Shown here: piece by piece, positions 43,208 to 52,985 of the stretch | Layout of the letters: every line of letters starts with the position of its first letter | Numbering within the stretch: position 1 is the first letter of the stretch | Source: DASZQY01 sp035548515 | GTDB lineage: Bacteria > Pseudomonadota > Alphaproteobacteria > Rhizobiales > Kaistiaceae | DNA: 64,000 nt | Reading direction: 5' to 3' | Assembly: GCA_035548515.1 (NCBI GenBank) | Contig: DASZSW010000031.1 | Coordinates: forward strand, 1 to 64,000 | Translations under genes and position numbers: made by a program | Notes under the pieces: generated by a model | The model's input: only the letters and a program-made list of their open reading frames with translations | Database searches by the model: none | Told to the model about the DNA's origin: nothing

Positions 43208-44503
43208 CTAACTCGCGCCGCCACACGTCTTGGTGACGGTGTTGTAGTTGCCGCACTTGAGCGTGACCCAGTCGGACTCGAGGTCCTTGGAGCCCGGCAG
43301 GTAGTCGGTCCAGGCGTCGCCCGGCACGAGACCGTCGGTCTTCCACACCACGTCGAACTGGCCGTCATCGCGCACTTCGCCGATGAACACCGGCTTGGTG
43401 ATGTGATGGTTCGGCAGCATCTTTGAGACGCCGCCGGTCAGGTTCGCCTGCTCGATGCCGGGCAGAGCGTCGATGACCTTGTCGGCGTCGGTAGTGCCGG
43501 CCTTTTCGACCGCCTTCACCCACATGTTGAAGCCGATGTAGTGGGCTTCCATCGGGTCGTTGGTGGTGCGCTTGTCGTTGCCGATGAACTTGTGCCAGCC
43601 GTCGATGAACGCCTTGTTCTCGGGCGTATCGATCGACTCGAAGTAGTTCCAGGCAGCGAGGTGGCCGACGAGCGGCTTGGTGTCGAGGCCGGCGAGCTCT
43701 TCCTCACCGACCGAGAACGCGACGACCGGGATCTCGGTCGCCTTGATGCCGGCGTTGCCGAGTTCCTTGTAGAACGGAACGTTGGCGTCGCCGTTGACGG
43801 TGGAAACCACCGCAGTCTTCTTGCCGGCCGAGCCGAATTCCTTGATGGCGGCGACTTCGGTCTGCCAGTCAGAGAAGCCAAACGGCGTGTAGTTGATCTT
43901 GATGTCCTCCGGCGCAACGCCCTTGGCCAGCAGGTAGGCCTCGAGGATCTTGTTGGTGGTGCGCGGGTAGACGTAGTCGGTGCCTTCCAGCACCCAGCGC
44001 TTCACCGCGCCGCCTTCGTCCGACATCAGGTAGTCGACGGCGGGGATGGCCTGCTGGTTCGGAGCGGCGCCCGTGTAGAAGACGTTGCGCTCGGACTCTT
44101 CGCCCTCGTACTGCACGGGGTAGAAGAGAATCGAGTTCAGCTCCTTGAACACCGGGAGCACGGACTTGCGGGACACCGAGGTCCAGCAGCCGAACACCGC
44201 GGCGACCTTGTCCTGGCTGATCAGTTCGCGGGCCTTTTCGGCGAACAGCGGCCAATCCGAGGCCGGGTCGACGACGACGGCCTCGAGTTTCTTGCCGAGG
44301 AGGCCGCCCTTCTTGTTCTGCTCATCGATGAGATAGAGCATCGTGTCCTTGAGGGTGGTCTCCGAGATCGCCATCGTTCCCGACAGCGAATGCAGAATGC
44401 CGACCTTGATCGTGTCGTCGGCGGCAGCGGCCGGCTGGGTGAGCGGGGCCGAAAGTACGGCCGCCACTGCGGCCGCACCGGCGACCTTGAGCAGTGAACG
44501 CAT
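43208..44503 (-). CDS. urtA: Urea-binding periplasmic protein UrtA
   Basis: Type I solute-binding protein of 431 residues. The start at 44503 follows an AGGGGGAA ribosome site and gives a signal peptide (MRSLLKVAGAAAVAAVLSAP, ending PAAAA before DDTIKVG). VGILHSLSGTMAISE, AVFGCWTSVSRKSVLPVFKE, FYPVQYEGEESERNVFYTGA and PNHHITKPVFIGEVRDDGQF are strongly conserved in UrtA/AmiC-type urea and amide binders. It is the first gene of the operon, behind a sigma-54 promoter. Confidence 0.95.
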   Translation of the reverse strand: MRSLLKVAGAAAVAAVLSAPLTQPAAAADDTIKVGILHSLSGTMAISETTLKDTMLYLIDEQNKKGGLLGKKLEAVVVDPASDWPLFAEKARELISQDKVAAVFGCWTSVSRKSVLPVFKELNSILFYPVQYEGEESERNVFYTGAAPNQQAIPAVDYLMSDEGGAVKRWVLEGTDYVYPRTTNKILEAYLLAKGVAPEDIKINYTPFGFSDWQTEVAAIKEFGSAGKKTAVVSTVNGDANVPFYKELGNAGIKATEIPVVAFSVGEEELAGLDTKPLVGHLAAWNYFESIDTPENKAFIDGWHKFIGNDKRTTNDPMEAHYIGFNMWVKAVEKAGTTDADKVIDALPGIEQANLTGGVSKMLPNHHITKPVFIGEVRDDGQFDVVWKTDGLVPGDAWTDYLPGSKDLESDWVTLKCGNYNTVTKTCGGAS

Positions 44504-44558
44504 TTGTATTCCCCCTGTTGAAGCGGACGTCGTTGGGAGGACGCCGTGCGGGGGTTTC

Positions 44559-44573
44559 GCAAAGGGTGTGCCA
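44559..44573 (-). promoter_or_regulatory. urtA: Sigma-54 promoter of the urt operon
   Basis: On the minus strand the sequence reads TGGCAC, five bases, TTGC, an exact -24/-12 RpoN element. It lies about 56-70 bases before the urtA start, which leaves a 5' leader of roughly 45 bases. Nitrogen control through NtrC fits urea uptake. TGCAC half-sites at 44618-44622 and GCAC/GTGCA at 44711-44720 lie upstream and might be activator sites. Confidence 0.8.
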
Positions 44574-44831
44574 GATATGCGAGACGGGATGACAGTCTTC
44601 CCAGCTACTTCCCGCATTGCACTGGCGAATCTTTCGGCAGCGCAGCGGAGCGACCTGCCTGCGATTTCATCGCGCCCATGGAATGAGCAGCGCGCGCCTG
44701 TATTAGAGGCGCACCGTGCAATCCTGTGATGCGCGTCTCAGCGACGTCGCATGTCTCCTTTACCGGTGTCGGACTGCTTCATAGAGTTGGTCACCGCTCA
44801 ATCGGGAGGGCGGCAGCCAAGCAGAGGTCTC
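44574..44831. other. Divergent region between urtA and the macroglobulin gene
   Basis: This region holds possible NtrC half-sites and the promoter for the rightward macroglobulin gene, which I could not place. No convincing gene; the frame of the macroglobulin gene is open from 44751 but lacks a signal peptide there. Confidence 0.5.
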
Positions 44832-47800
44832 ATGCGCGTTCTCCACGCCCTTCACCGGCTTATCTTTCCTGTTGTCTTCATCGCGGTCAGTGCAGTCATC
44901 GCGGGCAATGCGGCCGCTGCCGACCGACGCGTGATCATGACGTCGGACGCCGACTACTCCGGCTTCGATCTGAGGACGGTGAAGAACATCCCGCTCGATG
45001 TCTGCGAGCAGCAGTGCACCGACGACAACCAGTGCCGCGCCTTCACGTACAACACCAAGGCGAGCTGGTGCTTCCTCAAGTCGGACTTCGGCGAGCTCAG
45101 TGCGTCGAAGGGCAACACCGCCGGCCGCGTTGTCGACGCGGTCATCTTTACGCCAACGATCGAGAAGCAGCGGCTCGGCGAGCTGACCTTCATCGACCAG
45201 AGCCTGATCGACGAGGCGCGCACACAGGTTGGCGACCTCAAGACACGGTACAACACGACGGGCGCCAGCTACGCCGACCAGCGAAAAGCGGGTGGCGTCG
45301 CGTTCCGCACGCAGTCTTACGACGCGGCCGCGTCGGCATTCGGCGAGGCGCTTGCGCTGGCGCCGGAGGATCCTGGCGCGTGGCTCGACTACGCGGTGGC
45401 GAGCCTTGCCCGCAATCCGGAGAACTATTCGGACCGCGACCGGGCGCAGATCGATGCCAGTGGCGCGGCGATCAATGCGTATCTGCGCGCGGAGTCAAAG
45501 CCCGACCGGGCGGAGGCGCTCGGCCTGCTCGGCGACGCGCTCGCCAAGCGCGAGATCTGGCTGCCTTCCATCCGCGCGTATCGCGCGAGCCTCGCGCTCA
45601 ACAAGGTGCAGCGGGTGCAGGACGCCTACGACAAGGTCGTGGCGGAGCATGGATTCCGCGTGGTCGACAACACCGTTGAGGCCGACAGCCCGACGCCGCA
45701 GATCTGCGTGAAATTTTCGGACTCGCTGCCGGTGGACCGACCGGACCTCGCGGACTTTGTCACGGTGGATGGCGGCGACGGCCTCTCGGTCGAGCCGCAG
45801 GACCAGCAAATCTGCGTCAATGGCGTGAAGCATGGCGGGCGCTACACGGTGCGGCTGCGCGGTGAGCTGCCGGCCAAGGACGGCGAGACGCTCGGCCATC
45901 CGGTCGAGCTGTCGATCTATGTGCGCGACCGTTCGCCGTGGGTCGGCTTTGCCGGCAACGCCTACGTGCTGCCCGGCGGCCCAGGCGCTTCGATCCCGCT
46001 GACCTCGGTCAATACGGACAAGGCGAAAATCACGATATACCGCATTCCGGACCGCGGACTGGTCGATGTGGTGCGCAATGGCAACTTCCTGTCGCAGCTG
46101 AGCAAGTACAGCGCTGACGACATCGGCTACACCAGTGGAGAAAAGGTCTGGGACGGCACGCTCGATATCAAGTCGGAGCTGAACCAGAACCAAGTGACGG
46201 GCATACCGGTCGCCGATGCAGTGCCGGCTATGCGGCCGGGCGTTTACGTCATCACCGCGGCGCCCTCGACCGGCGACAGCGACGACTACGGTCCGGTGGC
46301 GACGCAATGGTTCATCGTCTCCGACATGGGGCTGACGGCGCTCTCCGGCGACGACGGCATCCATGTCGTCGCGCGGTCGCTGACGACGGCGCAGGCGCTT
46401 CCTGGAGTCGGTCTCCAGTTGCTCGCCGTGAACAACGAGATCCTCGGGCTGGCGACGACCGACGCTGACGGTGTGGCGGTTTTTGACGCGGGTCTGGCTC
46501 GCGGCACCGGCGGCAACGCACCGCAGCTGGTGCTGGCTGGCACTCCGACCGGATCGGACTTCGCGTTCCTCGATCTCACCCGCGCGGCATTTGACCTGAC
46601 CGATCGTGGCGTGGACGGGCGCCCTGCCCCGCAGAAGCTCGACGTGTTCCTGACGCCGGAACGCGGTATCTACCGCCCCGGCGAGACGATCCACATGACG
46701 GGCATCGTGCGCGACACGCGCGCCAACGCCGTCGGCGACCTGCCGCTGACGCTGATCGTCGAGCGGCCGGACGGCGTCGAGTACAAGCGCGACACGCTGA
46801 GCGACAAGGGGCTCGGTGGCTACAACGACGACATCGCGCTGCAGGACAACGCGATGCGCGGCTCCTGGACGGCGAAGCTGTACGCCGATGTGAAGGATTC
46901 GCCGCTCGCCGAGACGACGGTGCTGGTGGAAGACTTCGAGCCGGAACGGCTGGCCCTGACGGTCGACACCGACGCCAAGGTCTATGACCGCAACGGGCCG
47001 ACGAGCATCAACCTCGAGGCGCGCTACCTCTATGGCGCGTCCGCCCCCGACCTGACGGTCGAGGGCGAGGTTGTGCTGACGCCGACCAACACGGTCGCTG
47101 CCTTCCCGGGCTACAAGTTCGGCCTGGCGGAGGAGAGCGTCGAGCCGACGCGCGACACGCTGTCGATCGACGCCACCACCGACGAGGACGGCAAGGCGAC
47201 GTTCGACATGACGCTGCCGGATCTGCAGACCTCGACGCGTCCCTACGATGCGAACGTGATCCTGCGGGTCGCCGACACCAACGGCCGCGCAGTCGAGCGG
47301 ACCCTGTCGCGGCCGGTCTCCGCATCGGGTCCGCTGATTGGCATCAAGCCGGCGTTCGACGGCGATGTCGAGGAAGGCGCGCAGGCGATCTTCGACACGA
47401 TCCTGGTCAGCCCCGATGGCCAGCGCCTGTCGAAGCCAGGCGCGACATGGAAGCTGGAGCGCATCGAATCCGACTACCAGTGGTATCGCACCAACGGCAA
47501 CTGGAACTACGAGCTGATCACCACGGCCTCCAAGGTCGATGGCGGCACGCTCGATTTCAGCGCTGATGCGCCGACGCGCATTACGTCGTCGGTCAAGTGG
47601 GGCGACTATCGTCTTACTGTCAGCGACGGCGACGAGACGGCGTCGAGCATCGAGTTCTACGCCGGCTGGTATCGCGCGGTGGCCTCGTCCGACACGCCGG
47701 ACACACTGCAGGTCGCGCTCGACAAGCCGGCGTACCAGATCGGCGACACGGCGAAGCTCCGCCTCGACCCGCGCTTCGCGGGCACGGCGCTGATCCAGGT

Positions 47801-50321
47801 GATCGACGACCGGCTGATCGCCATGAAGACGGTGGATGTGCCGGAAGGCGGCACCACGGTCGACCTGCAGATCACCGAGGACTGGGGTCCCGGCGCTTAC
47901 GTCACCGCCACGCTCTACCGTCCGATGGACGTGGAAGCCAAGCGGATGCCGGCGCGCGCGCTTGGCCTGACGTGGGCGAAAGTGGCGCCGGGCGACCGGC
48001 AGCTCGACGTTTCGCTCGACGTGCCGGACGAATTGCGTCCGCGCGGGCCGATGACGATCCCGCTCTCGATCTCCAACCTCAAGCCTGGTGAGGAGGCGTA
48101 CGTGACCATCGCAGCGGTCGACGTCGGCATCCTGAACCTCACCAACTTCAAGGCGCCGGCGCCGGACGACTGGTACTTCGGCCAGCGCAAGCTCGGCATG
48201 GAGATCCGCGACCTCTACGGGCTGCTGATCGACGGCATGCAGGGTGTCCCGGGCGTGATCCGCTCCGGCGGCGACAGCGAGGCGGTGCGGCTGAAGGCAC
48301 CGCCGCCGACGCAGAAGCTGCTGGCGTTCTACTCCGGCATCCTGCAGGTCGACGACCAGGGCAAGGCGTCGGTGACGTTCGACGTGCCGGATTTCAACGG
48401 CAGCGTGCGCATCATGGCGATGGCATGGAGCAAGACCGGAGTCGGCCATGCGTCCAAGGACGTGTTCGTCCGCGACCCGGTCGTGGTGACGGCGTCGATC
48501 CCGCGCTTCCTCGCGGTGGGCGATACGTCGCGGCTGCTGGTCGAGGTCAACAACGTCTCCGGTCCGGCCGGCGATTACACGCTGACGGTCGCGACGGGCG
48601 AAGGCATCGGCTTCAAGGACGATGACGCCACCCGCAACGTGACACTGGCCGAGAAGCAACGCGTCGCGTTCAACATTCCGATCAGCGGCGACAAGGCTGG
48701 CGACTTCGACATCAACGTGTCGCTGACCTCGCCCGCCGGCGAGACATTCCCGGCGAATCTCGTGTTGGGCGTGCGCCCGCCGGGGGCGCCGGTGACGCGG
48801 CGGACCGTCGTGTCGGTGGCGGGCGGCGGCTCCCTCACCATCGACAAGGAGTTGCTGTCGGAGTTCGTGCCCGGGACGACGTCGGTGGCGGTGTCGCTCG
48901 GCGGCGCCGGTCCGCTCGATGTGGCCGGGATCCTCTCGGCGCTCGACCGTTACCCGTACGGGTGCGTCGAGCAGCTCACGTCGCGGGCGATGCCGCTGGT
49001 GTACCTCGACGACGTGGCGGCTTCGGTCGGCATCGCTGCCGACGCGGAGGTGCGGAAGCGCGTGCAGGATGCGGTCGTGCGGGTGCTGGCCGATCAGGCA
49101 GCCTCGGGCAGCTTCGGCCTCTGGGGGCCGGAGGGCGCGGGCAACGACCTGTGGCTCGACGCCTACGTCACGGACTTCCTGACGCGGGCGACCGAGAAGG
49201 GCTACGACGTTCCTGCGGTGGCGCGTAACCTCGCCCTCGACAATCTGTCCAACCGGATCGCGTACGCCAACGACTTCGATTCCGGCGGCGAGGACATCGC
49301 CTATTCGCTGTATGTGCTGGCGCGCGCCGGCCGGGCGGCGATCGGCGATCTCCGCTACTACACCGACTCGAAGCTCAGCGCGTTCTCGACACCGCTGGCG
49401 AAGGCGCAGATCGGCGCGGCGATGGCGCTCTACGGCGACCGGCAGCGCGCCGGCCGGGCGTTCACGGCGGCGATGGGCGACATCTACAAGCAGGAGCAGA
49501 AGCCGTTCTGGCGGCGTGACTACGGCACGATCCTGCGCGACCAGGCAGCCGTGCTGACGCTCGCCGCGGAAACCCGCGAGGACAGCGTCGACATCCGGAC
49601 GCTTGCCACGCGGATCGCCGCGACGGAGATGAAGAAGACGTACACGAGTACGCAGGAGAATTCCTGGATGCTGCTCGCGGCGGCCGCTCTCATCAAGGAC
49701 TCGGCCAAGACGGACTTCTCGATCGACGGGCAGCGCATTGCGGCGCCGCTCTTCCGCCGCTTCTCGGGCGACCGGGTTGAGTCTTCGCCGGTGGAGATCG
49801 ACAACCTCGGCAGCGACAAGCTCGACGCCATCGTGGCGGCGACCGGCGTGCCGGAGACGCCCGATCCGGAAGGCGGCAACGGCTTCAAGATCGAGCGGAC
49901 GTACTACACGCCCGACGGCGAGGAAGCCGATGTCTCGACCGTGAAGCAAAACGACCGGTTCATCGTGGAGCTGACGGTGACCTCCGACCATGACTTCGGC
50001 GGGCACCTGATGATCACTGATCCGATCCCGGCCGGCTTCGAGATCGAGAATCCGGACATCTCGACGGGCGGTTCGGTCTCGTCCTACGACTGGCTGTCAA
50101 CCACCACGGCCGCGCACACGGAGGCGCGCACCGACCGGTTCATCGCCGCGGTCGACCGCGACGACGACTCCTCGACGGAAATCACCGTCGCCTACTCGGT
50201 CCGCGCCGTCTCGCCGGGCGTCTTCGCCCAGCCGGCGGCGACGGTCGAGGACATGTACCGGCCGGAGTACCAGGCGCGGAGCGGCAACGGCACGGTCGAG
50301 GTGGTTGGGCCGACGCGGTAG
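44832..50321 (+). CDS. Bacterial alpha-2-macroglobulin with PAN and TPR-like N-terminus
   Basis: Large periplasmic protease trap of about 1829 residues. The start at 44832 has AGAGG upstream and gives a signal peptide (ending GNAAAAD). A PAN/Apple domain (about 35-95) has YSGFDLRTVK, CEQQCTDDNQCRAFTYN and WCFLKSD. A helical TPR-like stretch (about 150-270) follows, then macroglobulin domains; PERGIYRPGETIHMTGIVRD is a family signature. The thioester motif is YPYGCVEQLTSR with Cys 1378. The enzyme should trap proteases that breach the outer membrane, working with PBP1C coded next. The PAN plus TPR head is the YfhM-like long form seen in alphaproteobacteria. Confidence 0.93.
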   Translation: MRVLHALHRLIFPVVFIAVSAVIAGNAAAADRRVIMTSDADYSGFDLRTVKNIPLDVCEQQCTDDNQCRAFTYNTKASWCFLKSDFGELSASKGNTAGRVVDAVIFTPTIEKQRLGELTFIDQSLIDEARTQVGDLKTRYNTTGASYADQRKAGGVAFRTQSYDAAASAFGEALALAPEDPGAWLDYAVASLARNPENYSDRDRAQIDASGAAINAYLRAESKPDRAEALGLLGDALAKREIWLPSIRAYRASLALNKVQRVQDAYDKVVAEHGFRVVDNTVEADSPTPQICVKFSDSLPVDRPDLADFVTVDGGDGLSVEPQDQQICVNGVKHGGRYTVRLRGELPAKDGETLGHPVELSIYVRDRSPWVGFAGNAYVLPGGPGASIPLTSVNTDKAKITIYRIPDRGLVDVVRNGNFLSQLSKYSADDIGYTSGEKVWDGTLDIKSELNQNQVTGIPVADAVPAMRPGVYVITAAPSTGDSDDYGPVATQWFIVSDMGLTALSGDDGIHVVARSLTTAQALPGVGLQLLAVNNEILGLATTDADGVAVFDAGLARGTGGNAPQLVLAGTPTGSDFAFLDLTRAAFDLTDRGVDGRPAPQKLDVFLTPERGIYRPGETIHMTGIVRDTRANAVGDLPLTLIVERPDGVEYKRDTLSDKGLGGYNDDIALQDNAMRGSWTAKLYADVKDSPLAETTVLVEDFEPERLALTVDTDAKVYDRNGPTSINLEARYLYGASAPDLTVEGEVVLTPTNTVAAFPGYKFGLAEESVEPTRDTLSIDATTDEDGKATFDMTLPDLQTSTRPYDANVILRVADTNGRAVERTLSRPVSASGPLIGIKPAFDGDVEEGAQAIFDTILVSPDGQRLSKPGATWKLERIESDYQWYRTNGNWNYELITTASKVDGGTLDFSADAPTRITSSVKWGDYRLTVSDGDETASSIEFYAGWYRAVASSDTPDTLQVALDKPAYQIGDTAKLRLDPRFAGTALIQVIDDRLIAMKTVDVPEGGTTVDLQITEDWGPGAYVTATLYRPMDVEAKRMPARALGLTWAKVAPGDRQLDVSLDVPDELRPRGPMTIPLSISNLKPGEEAYVTIAAVDVGILNLTNFKAPAPDDWYFGQRKLGMEIRDLYGLLIDGMQGVPGVIRSGGDSEAVRLKAPPPTQKLLAFYSGILQVDDQGKASVTFDVPDFNGSVRIMAMAWSKTGVGHASKDVFVRDPVVVTASIPRFLAVGDTSRLLVEVNNVSGPAGDYTLTVATGEGIGFKDDDATRNVTLAEKQRVAFNIPISGDKAGDFDINVSLTSPAGETFPANLVLGVRPPGAPVTRRTVVSVAGGGSLTIDKELLSEFVPGTTSVAVSLGGAGPLDVAGILSALDRYPYGCVEQLTSRAMPLVYLDDVAASVGIAADAEVRKRVQDAVVRVLADQAASGSFGLWGPEGAGNDLWLDAYVTDFLTRATEKGYDVPAVARNLALDNLSNRIAYANDFDSGGEDIAYSLYVLARAGRAAIGDLRYYTDSKLSAFSTPLAKAQIGAAMALYGDRQRAGRAFTAAMGDIYKQEQKPFWRRDYGTILRDQAAVLTLAAETREDSVDIRTLATRIAATEMKKTYTSTQENSWMLLAAAALIKDSAKTDFSIDGQRIAAPLFRRFSGDRVESSPVEIDNLGSDKLDAIVAATGVPETPDPEGGNGFKIERTYYTPDGEEADVSTVKQNDRFIVELTVTSDHDFGGHLMITDPIPAGFEIENPDISTGGSVSSYDWLSTTTAAHTEARTDRFIAAVDRDDDSSTEITVAYSVRAVSPGVFAQPAATVEDMYRPEYQARSGNGTVEVVGPTR

Positions 50322-50349
50322 CGGGATGTTTGAGGAGACGCCGACGGTT

Positions 50350-50725
50350 CTGGTCCTCCCCCGTGAAACGGGGGAGGTGGCGCCGCGAAGCGGCGGCGGA
50401 GGGGGCCGCCCCTCCGGCGGTGCATGCCCCCTCCACCGGCTTCGCCGGTCCCCCTCCCCCGCTTTGCGGGGGAGGATTGGCGCTCTTCGCCGAACGGTGC
50501 TGCAGTGAGCGACGACGCGCGGAGGGATGAGCCGCCCCTCTCCCCCCTTGTGCGGGAGATAGCGGAGCTTGGCGCATCAGCGGCTAGCGGAGCTGAGAGG
50601 GGGGTACCCTGCGACGTCAGAGATGCGGCGCCGACCCCCCTCCCCGACCCTCCCCCACAAGGGGGGAGGGGGCGCCCCCTCCACCGGCTTCGCCGGTCCC
50701 CCTCCCCCGTTTCACGGGGGAGGAT
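50350..50725. repeat. Cluster of family C repeats before and within the pbpC frame
   Basis: At least four units rich in CCCCCTCC, CGGCTTCGCCGG and CCCCCGTTTCACGGGGGAGG or its reverse complement lie between the macroglobulin and pbpC cores. They resemble the copies at 28794-28925 and 55633-55708. The last unit ends right where the PBP membrane helix begins. Confidence 0.85.
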
Positions 50726-52811
50726 CATCCGCGTCTTGGCCGGCGCGTTGGTCTTCGCCGTTGCCGCCTTCGGCGTTGTCGCCTTTGCGGCCTGGCAGAC
50801 GATCGGCGACATCGAAGCTTCGCTGCCGGATTTCCCGGCGGCCTCGGCAGTGCCGACTTCTACCATCGTCGTCGATCGGGACGGGAAGCTGCTCAGGCCA
50901 TTCACTATCGCGGACGGACGTTGGCGGTTGCCGGTGCAGCGCGCGGAGGTCGACCGGCGCTACCTCGACATGCTGGTCGCGTACGAGGACCGGCGCTTCT
51001 CGACGCATGACGGCGTCGACCCGTGGGCGCTGGTGCGCGCGGCCGGGCAGTTCATGCTCGCCGGTGGGCATATCGTGTCGGGTGGCTCGACGCTGACGAT
51101 GCAGGTGGCGCGGCTGCTGGACGACAGCGGGACGCGGAGCGTGATGGGCAAGCTCCGGCAGATCGCGATTGCGCGGAAGCTCGAGACGCAATTCTCGAAG
51201 GACCAGATCCTCGATCTGTACCTGACGCTGGCGCCCTATGGCGGCAACATCGAGGGCATCCGCGCGGCATCGCTTGCGTATTTCGGCAAGGAGCCGGCGC
51301 GGCTGACGACCGCAGAGGCTGCGCTGCTCGTCGCCCTGCCCCAGTCGCCCGAGGCACGCCGGCCGGACCGCGATGCCGAGGCGGCGCGGGCTTCGCGCGA
51401 CCGCGTGCTCGACCGGCTGGCGTCGGCAGGGGCGATCGATACGGACAGCGCCGATGCGGCCAAGACGGAACGCGTGCCGGACGCGCGGCGGCTTTTCCCG
51501 ATGCTGGCGCCGCACCTGGCACAGCAGGCGATCGCCGCGCATCCGGATCAGGCCGTCGACCGGCTGACGATCTCGCGCGACCTGCAGGCCTCGCTTGAGG
51601 CGCTGGCGTCGGATCGCGTGGCGACGCTTGGACCGAAGCTGTCGGTCGCCATTCTGGTCGCCGACGTGCGGTCGGGCGCGATCCTGGCGTCGGTGGGCTC
51701 GGGCGGATTGTTCGACGATCAGCGCGACGGGCATGTCGACATGACGCGGGCGGTGCGTTCGCCGGGCTCGACGCTGAAGCCGCTGATCTACGGGCTGGCG
51801 TTCGAGAACGGGCTGGCGCATCCGGAAAGCCTGATCGAGGACCGGCCGACGGGCTTCGGGGGCTACGCGCCGGAAAATTTCGACGGCTTCCACCGCGGCA
51901 CCGTCACCGTGCGCGAGGCGCTGGAGCAGTCGCTCAACGTGCCGGCGGTGATCGCGCTGAATGCGGTCGGGCCGGCGCGACTGATCGCGCGGCTGAAGCG
52001 CGCGGCGGTCAATGCGGTGATGCCGGACACCTCGGCGCCCGGCCTTGCCGTCGGGCTTGGCGGGCTTGGCGTGACGCTTCGCGATCTCGTTTCGCTCTAC
52101 GCCGCGATCGCGCGCGGCGGCACTGCGGTGACGCTGAAGGACGGCATTGTGGACGCTGCCGCCACACAGAGCGGTGCGCCGGTCCTGTCGCCAGCGGCGG
52201 CGTGGTACGTGACCGATATCCTCAAGGACGTGCCGCCGCCGATCAACGCATCGCCGGGGCGCATCGCCTACAAGACGGGCACGTCGTATGGCTACCGCGA
52301 CGCGTGGGCGATCGGTTACGACGGCGCCGACGTCATCGGGGTGTGGATCGGGCGGCCGGACGGCACGCCGGTCGTGGGCCTGTCGGGCATCGTCTCGGCG
52401 GCGCCTATCCTGTTCGAGGCATTCGACCGCGTCGGGCCGAAGCGTACGCCGTTCGTGTCGCGGCCGCCGGACACGATCGTCGCAAACACGACGGCCGCGC
52501 TCCCGACACCGCTGCGCCACTTCCGCATGCCGGGCGAGCCGACGTTCATCGACCGTGACCTGCCGGAGATTTCCTATCCGCTCGATGGCGTGATGGTCGA
52601 TCTCGGCATCAAGGAAGGCGATCCCGCGCCGCTGGTTATCAAGGTGCGCAACGGGGCGCCGCCTTTCACGTTCTTCGTCAACGGCGCGCCGATCGCGCGC
52701 GTGCCGTTCGGGCGCGAAGAGTCCTGGCAGCCGGACGGGCCGGGGTTCGTGACGCTGTCCGTCGTCGACAAGGACGGGAAGTCGGACCGGGTGACGGTGT
52801 TCGTGGAATGA
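50424..52811 (+). CDS. pbpC: Penicillin-binding protein 1C
   Basis: Bifunctional peptidoglycan synthase. The open frame has 795 codons, but PBP1C homology begins only near residue 100 with the membrane helix RVLAGALVFAVAAFGVVAF. The glycosyltransferase shows AYEDRRFSTHDGVDPWALVR and GGSTLTMQVARLL; the transpeptidase has SPGSTLKPL (active Ser with STLK), SLN and YKTGTSYGYRDAWA. A BiPBP_C domain ends the protein. The first ~100 codons are dispersed repeats. ATG 50424 is the only in-frame ATG; GTG 50550 or TTG 50736 (12 bases after GGGGGAGG) are alternatives, the last being nearest to the family's N-terminus. Confidence 0.9.
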   Translation: MPPPPASPVPLPRFAGEDWRSSPNGAAVSDDARRDEPPLSPLVREIAELGASAASGAERGVPCDVRDAAPTPLPDPPPQGGRGRPLHRLRRSPSPVSRGRIIRVLAGALVFAVAAFGVVAFAAWQTIGDIEASLPDFPAASAVPTSTIVVDRDGKLLRPFTIADGRWRLPVQRAEVDRRYLDMLVAYEDRRFSTHDGVDPWALVRAAGQFMLAGGHIVSGGSTLTMQVARLLDDSGTRSVMGKLRQIAIARKLETQFSKDQILDLYLTLAPYGGNIEGIRAASLAYFGKEPARLTTAEAALLVALPQSPEARRPDRDAEAARASRDRVLDRLASAGAIDTDSADAAKTERVPDARRLFPMLAPHLAQQAIAAHPDQAVDRLTISRDLQASLEALASDRVATLGPKLSVAILVADVRSGAILASVGSGGLFDDQRDGHVDMTRAVRSPGSTLKPLIYGLAFENGLAHPESLIEDRPTGFGGYAPENFDGFHRGTVTVREALEQSLNVPAVIALNAVGPARLIARLKRAAVNAVMPDTSAPGLAVGLGGLGVTLRDLVSLYAAIARGGTAVTLKDGIVDAAATQSGAPVLSPAAAWYVTDILKDVPPPINASPGRIAYKTGTSYGYRDAWAIGYDGADVIGVWIGRPDGTPVVGLSGIVSAAPILFEAFDRVGPKRTPFVSRPPDTIVANTTAALPTPLRHFRMPGEPTFIDRDLPEISYPLDGVMVDLGIKEGDPAPLVIKVRNGAPPFTFFVNGAPIARVPFGREESWQPDGPGFVTLSVVDKDGKSDRVTVFVE

Positions 52812-52813
52812 GG

Positions 52814-52960
52814 CCGTCCCCTCCCCCGGAGGGGGAGAGGGCCGCGCGACTTGAAAGCGAAGCGAACTAGGCGCACGGGTTGAGGGCTCGCCCGGCATTT
52901 GAGCGACGGTGAGGATATTCCCTCACCCTGTCCCTCTCCCCTGCGGGGAGAGGGGACGAC
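52814..52960. repeat. Family D palindromic repeats between pbpC and gnd
   Basis: The first unit (to about 52886) is the reverse complement of the element inside puuB: it shares CCCTCTCCCC, TTCGCTTTC..AAG and the GC hairpins. A second shorter unit with CCTCACCCTGTCCCTCTCCC and GGGGAGAGGGGACGAC follows. It lies between two convergent genes. Confidence 0.8.
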
Positions 52961-52985
52961 AATCCCGACGCGTGTGTTTTTCCGC

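Noticed and set aside
44751..44831. Earlier start codon for the macroglobulin at 44751
   Set aside because: The added 27 residues have no signal-peptide character and would bury the signal sequence that starts at 44832 behind a ribosome site.
45495..50006. A 1503-codon open frame on the minus strand through the macroglobulin gene
   Set aside because: It is antisense to a clear family member, is extremely rich in Arg, His and Asp, and has no domain. Long antisense frames are a by-product of high-GC codon use.
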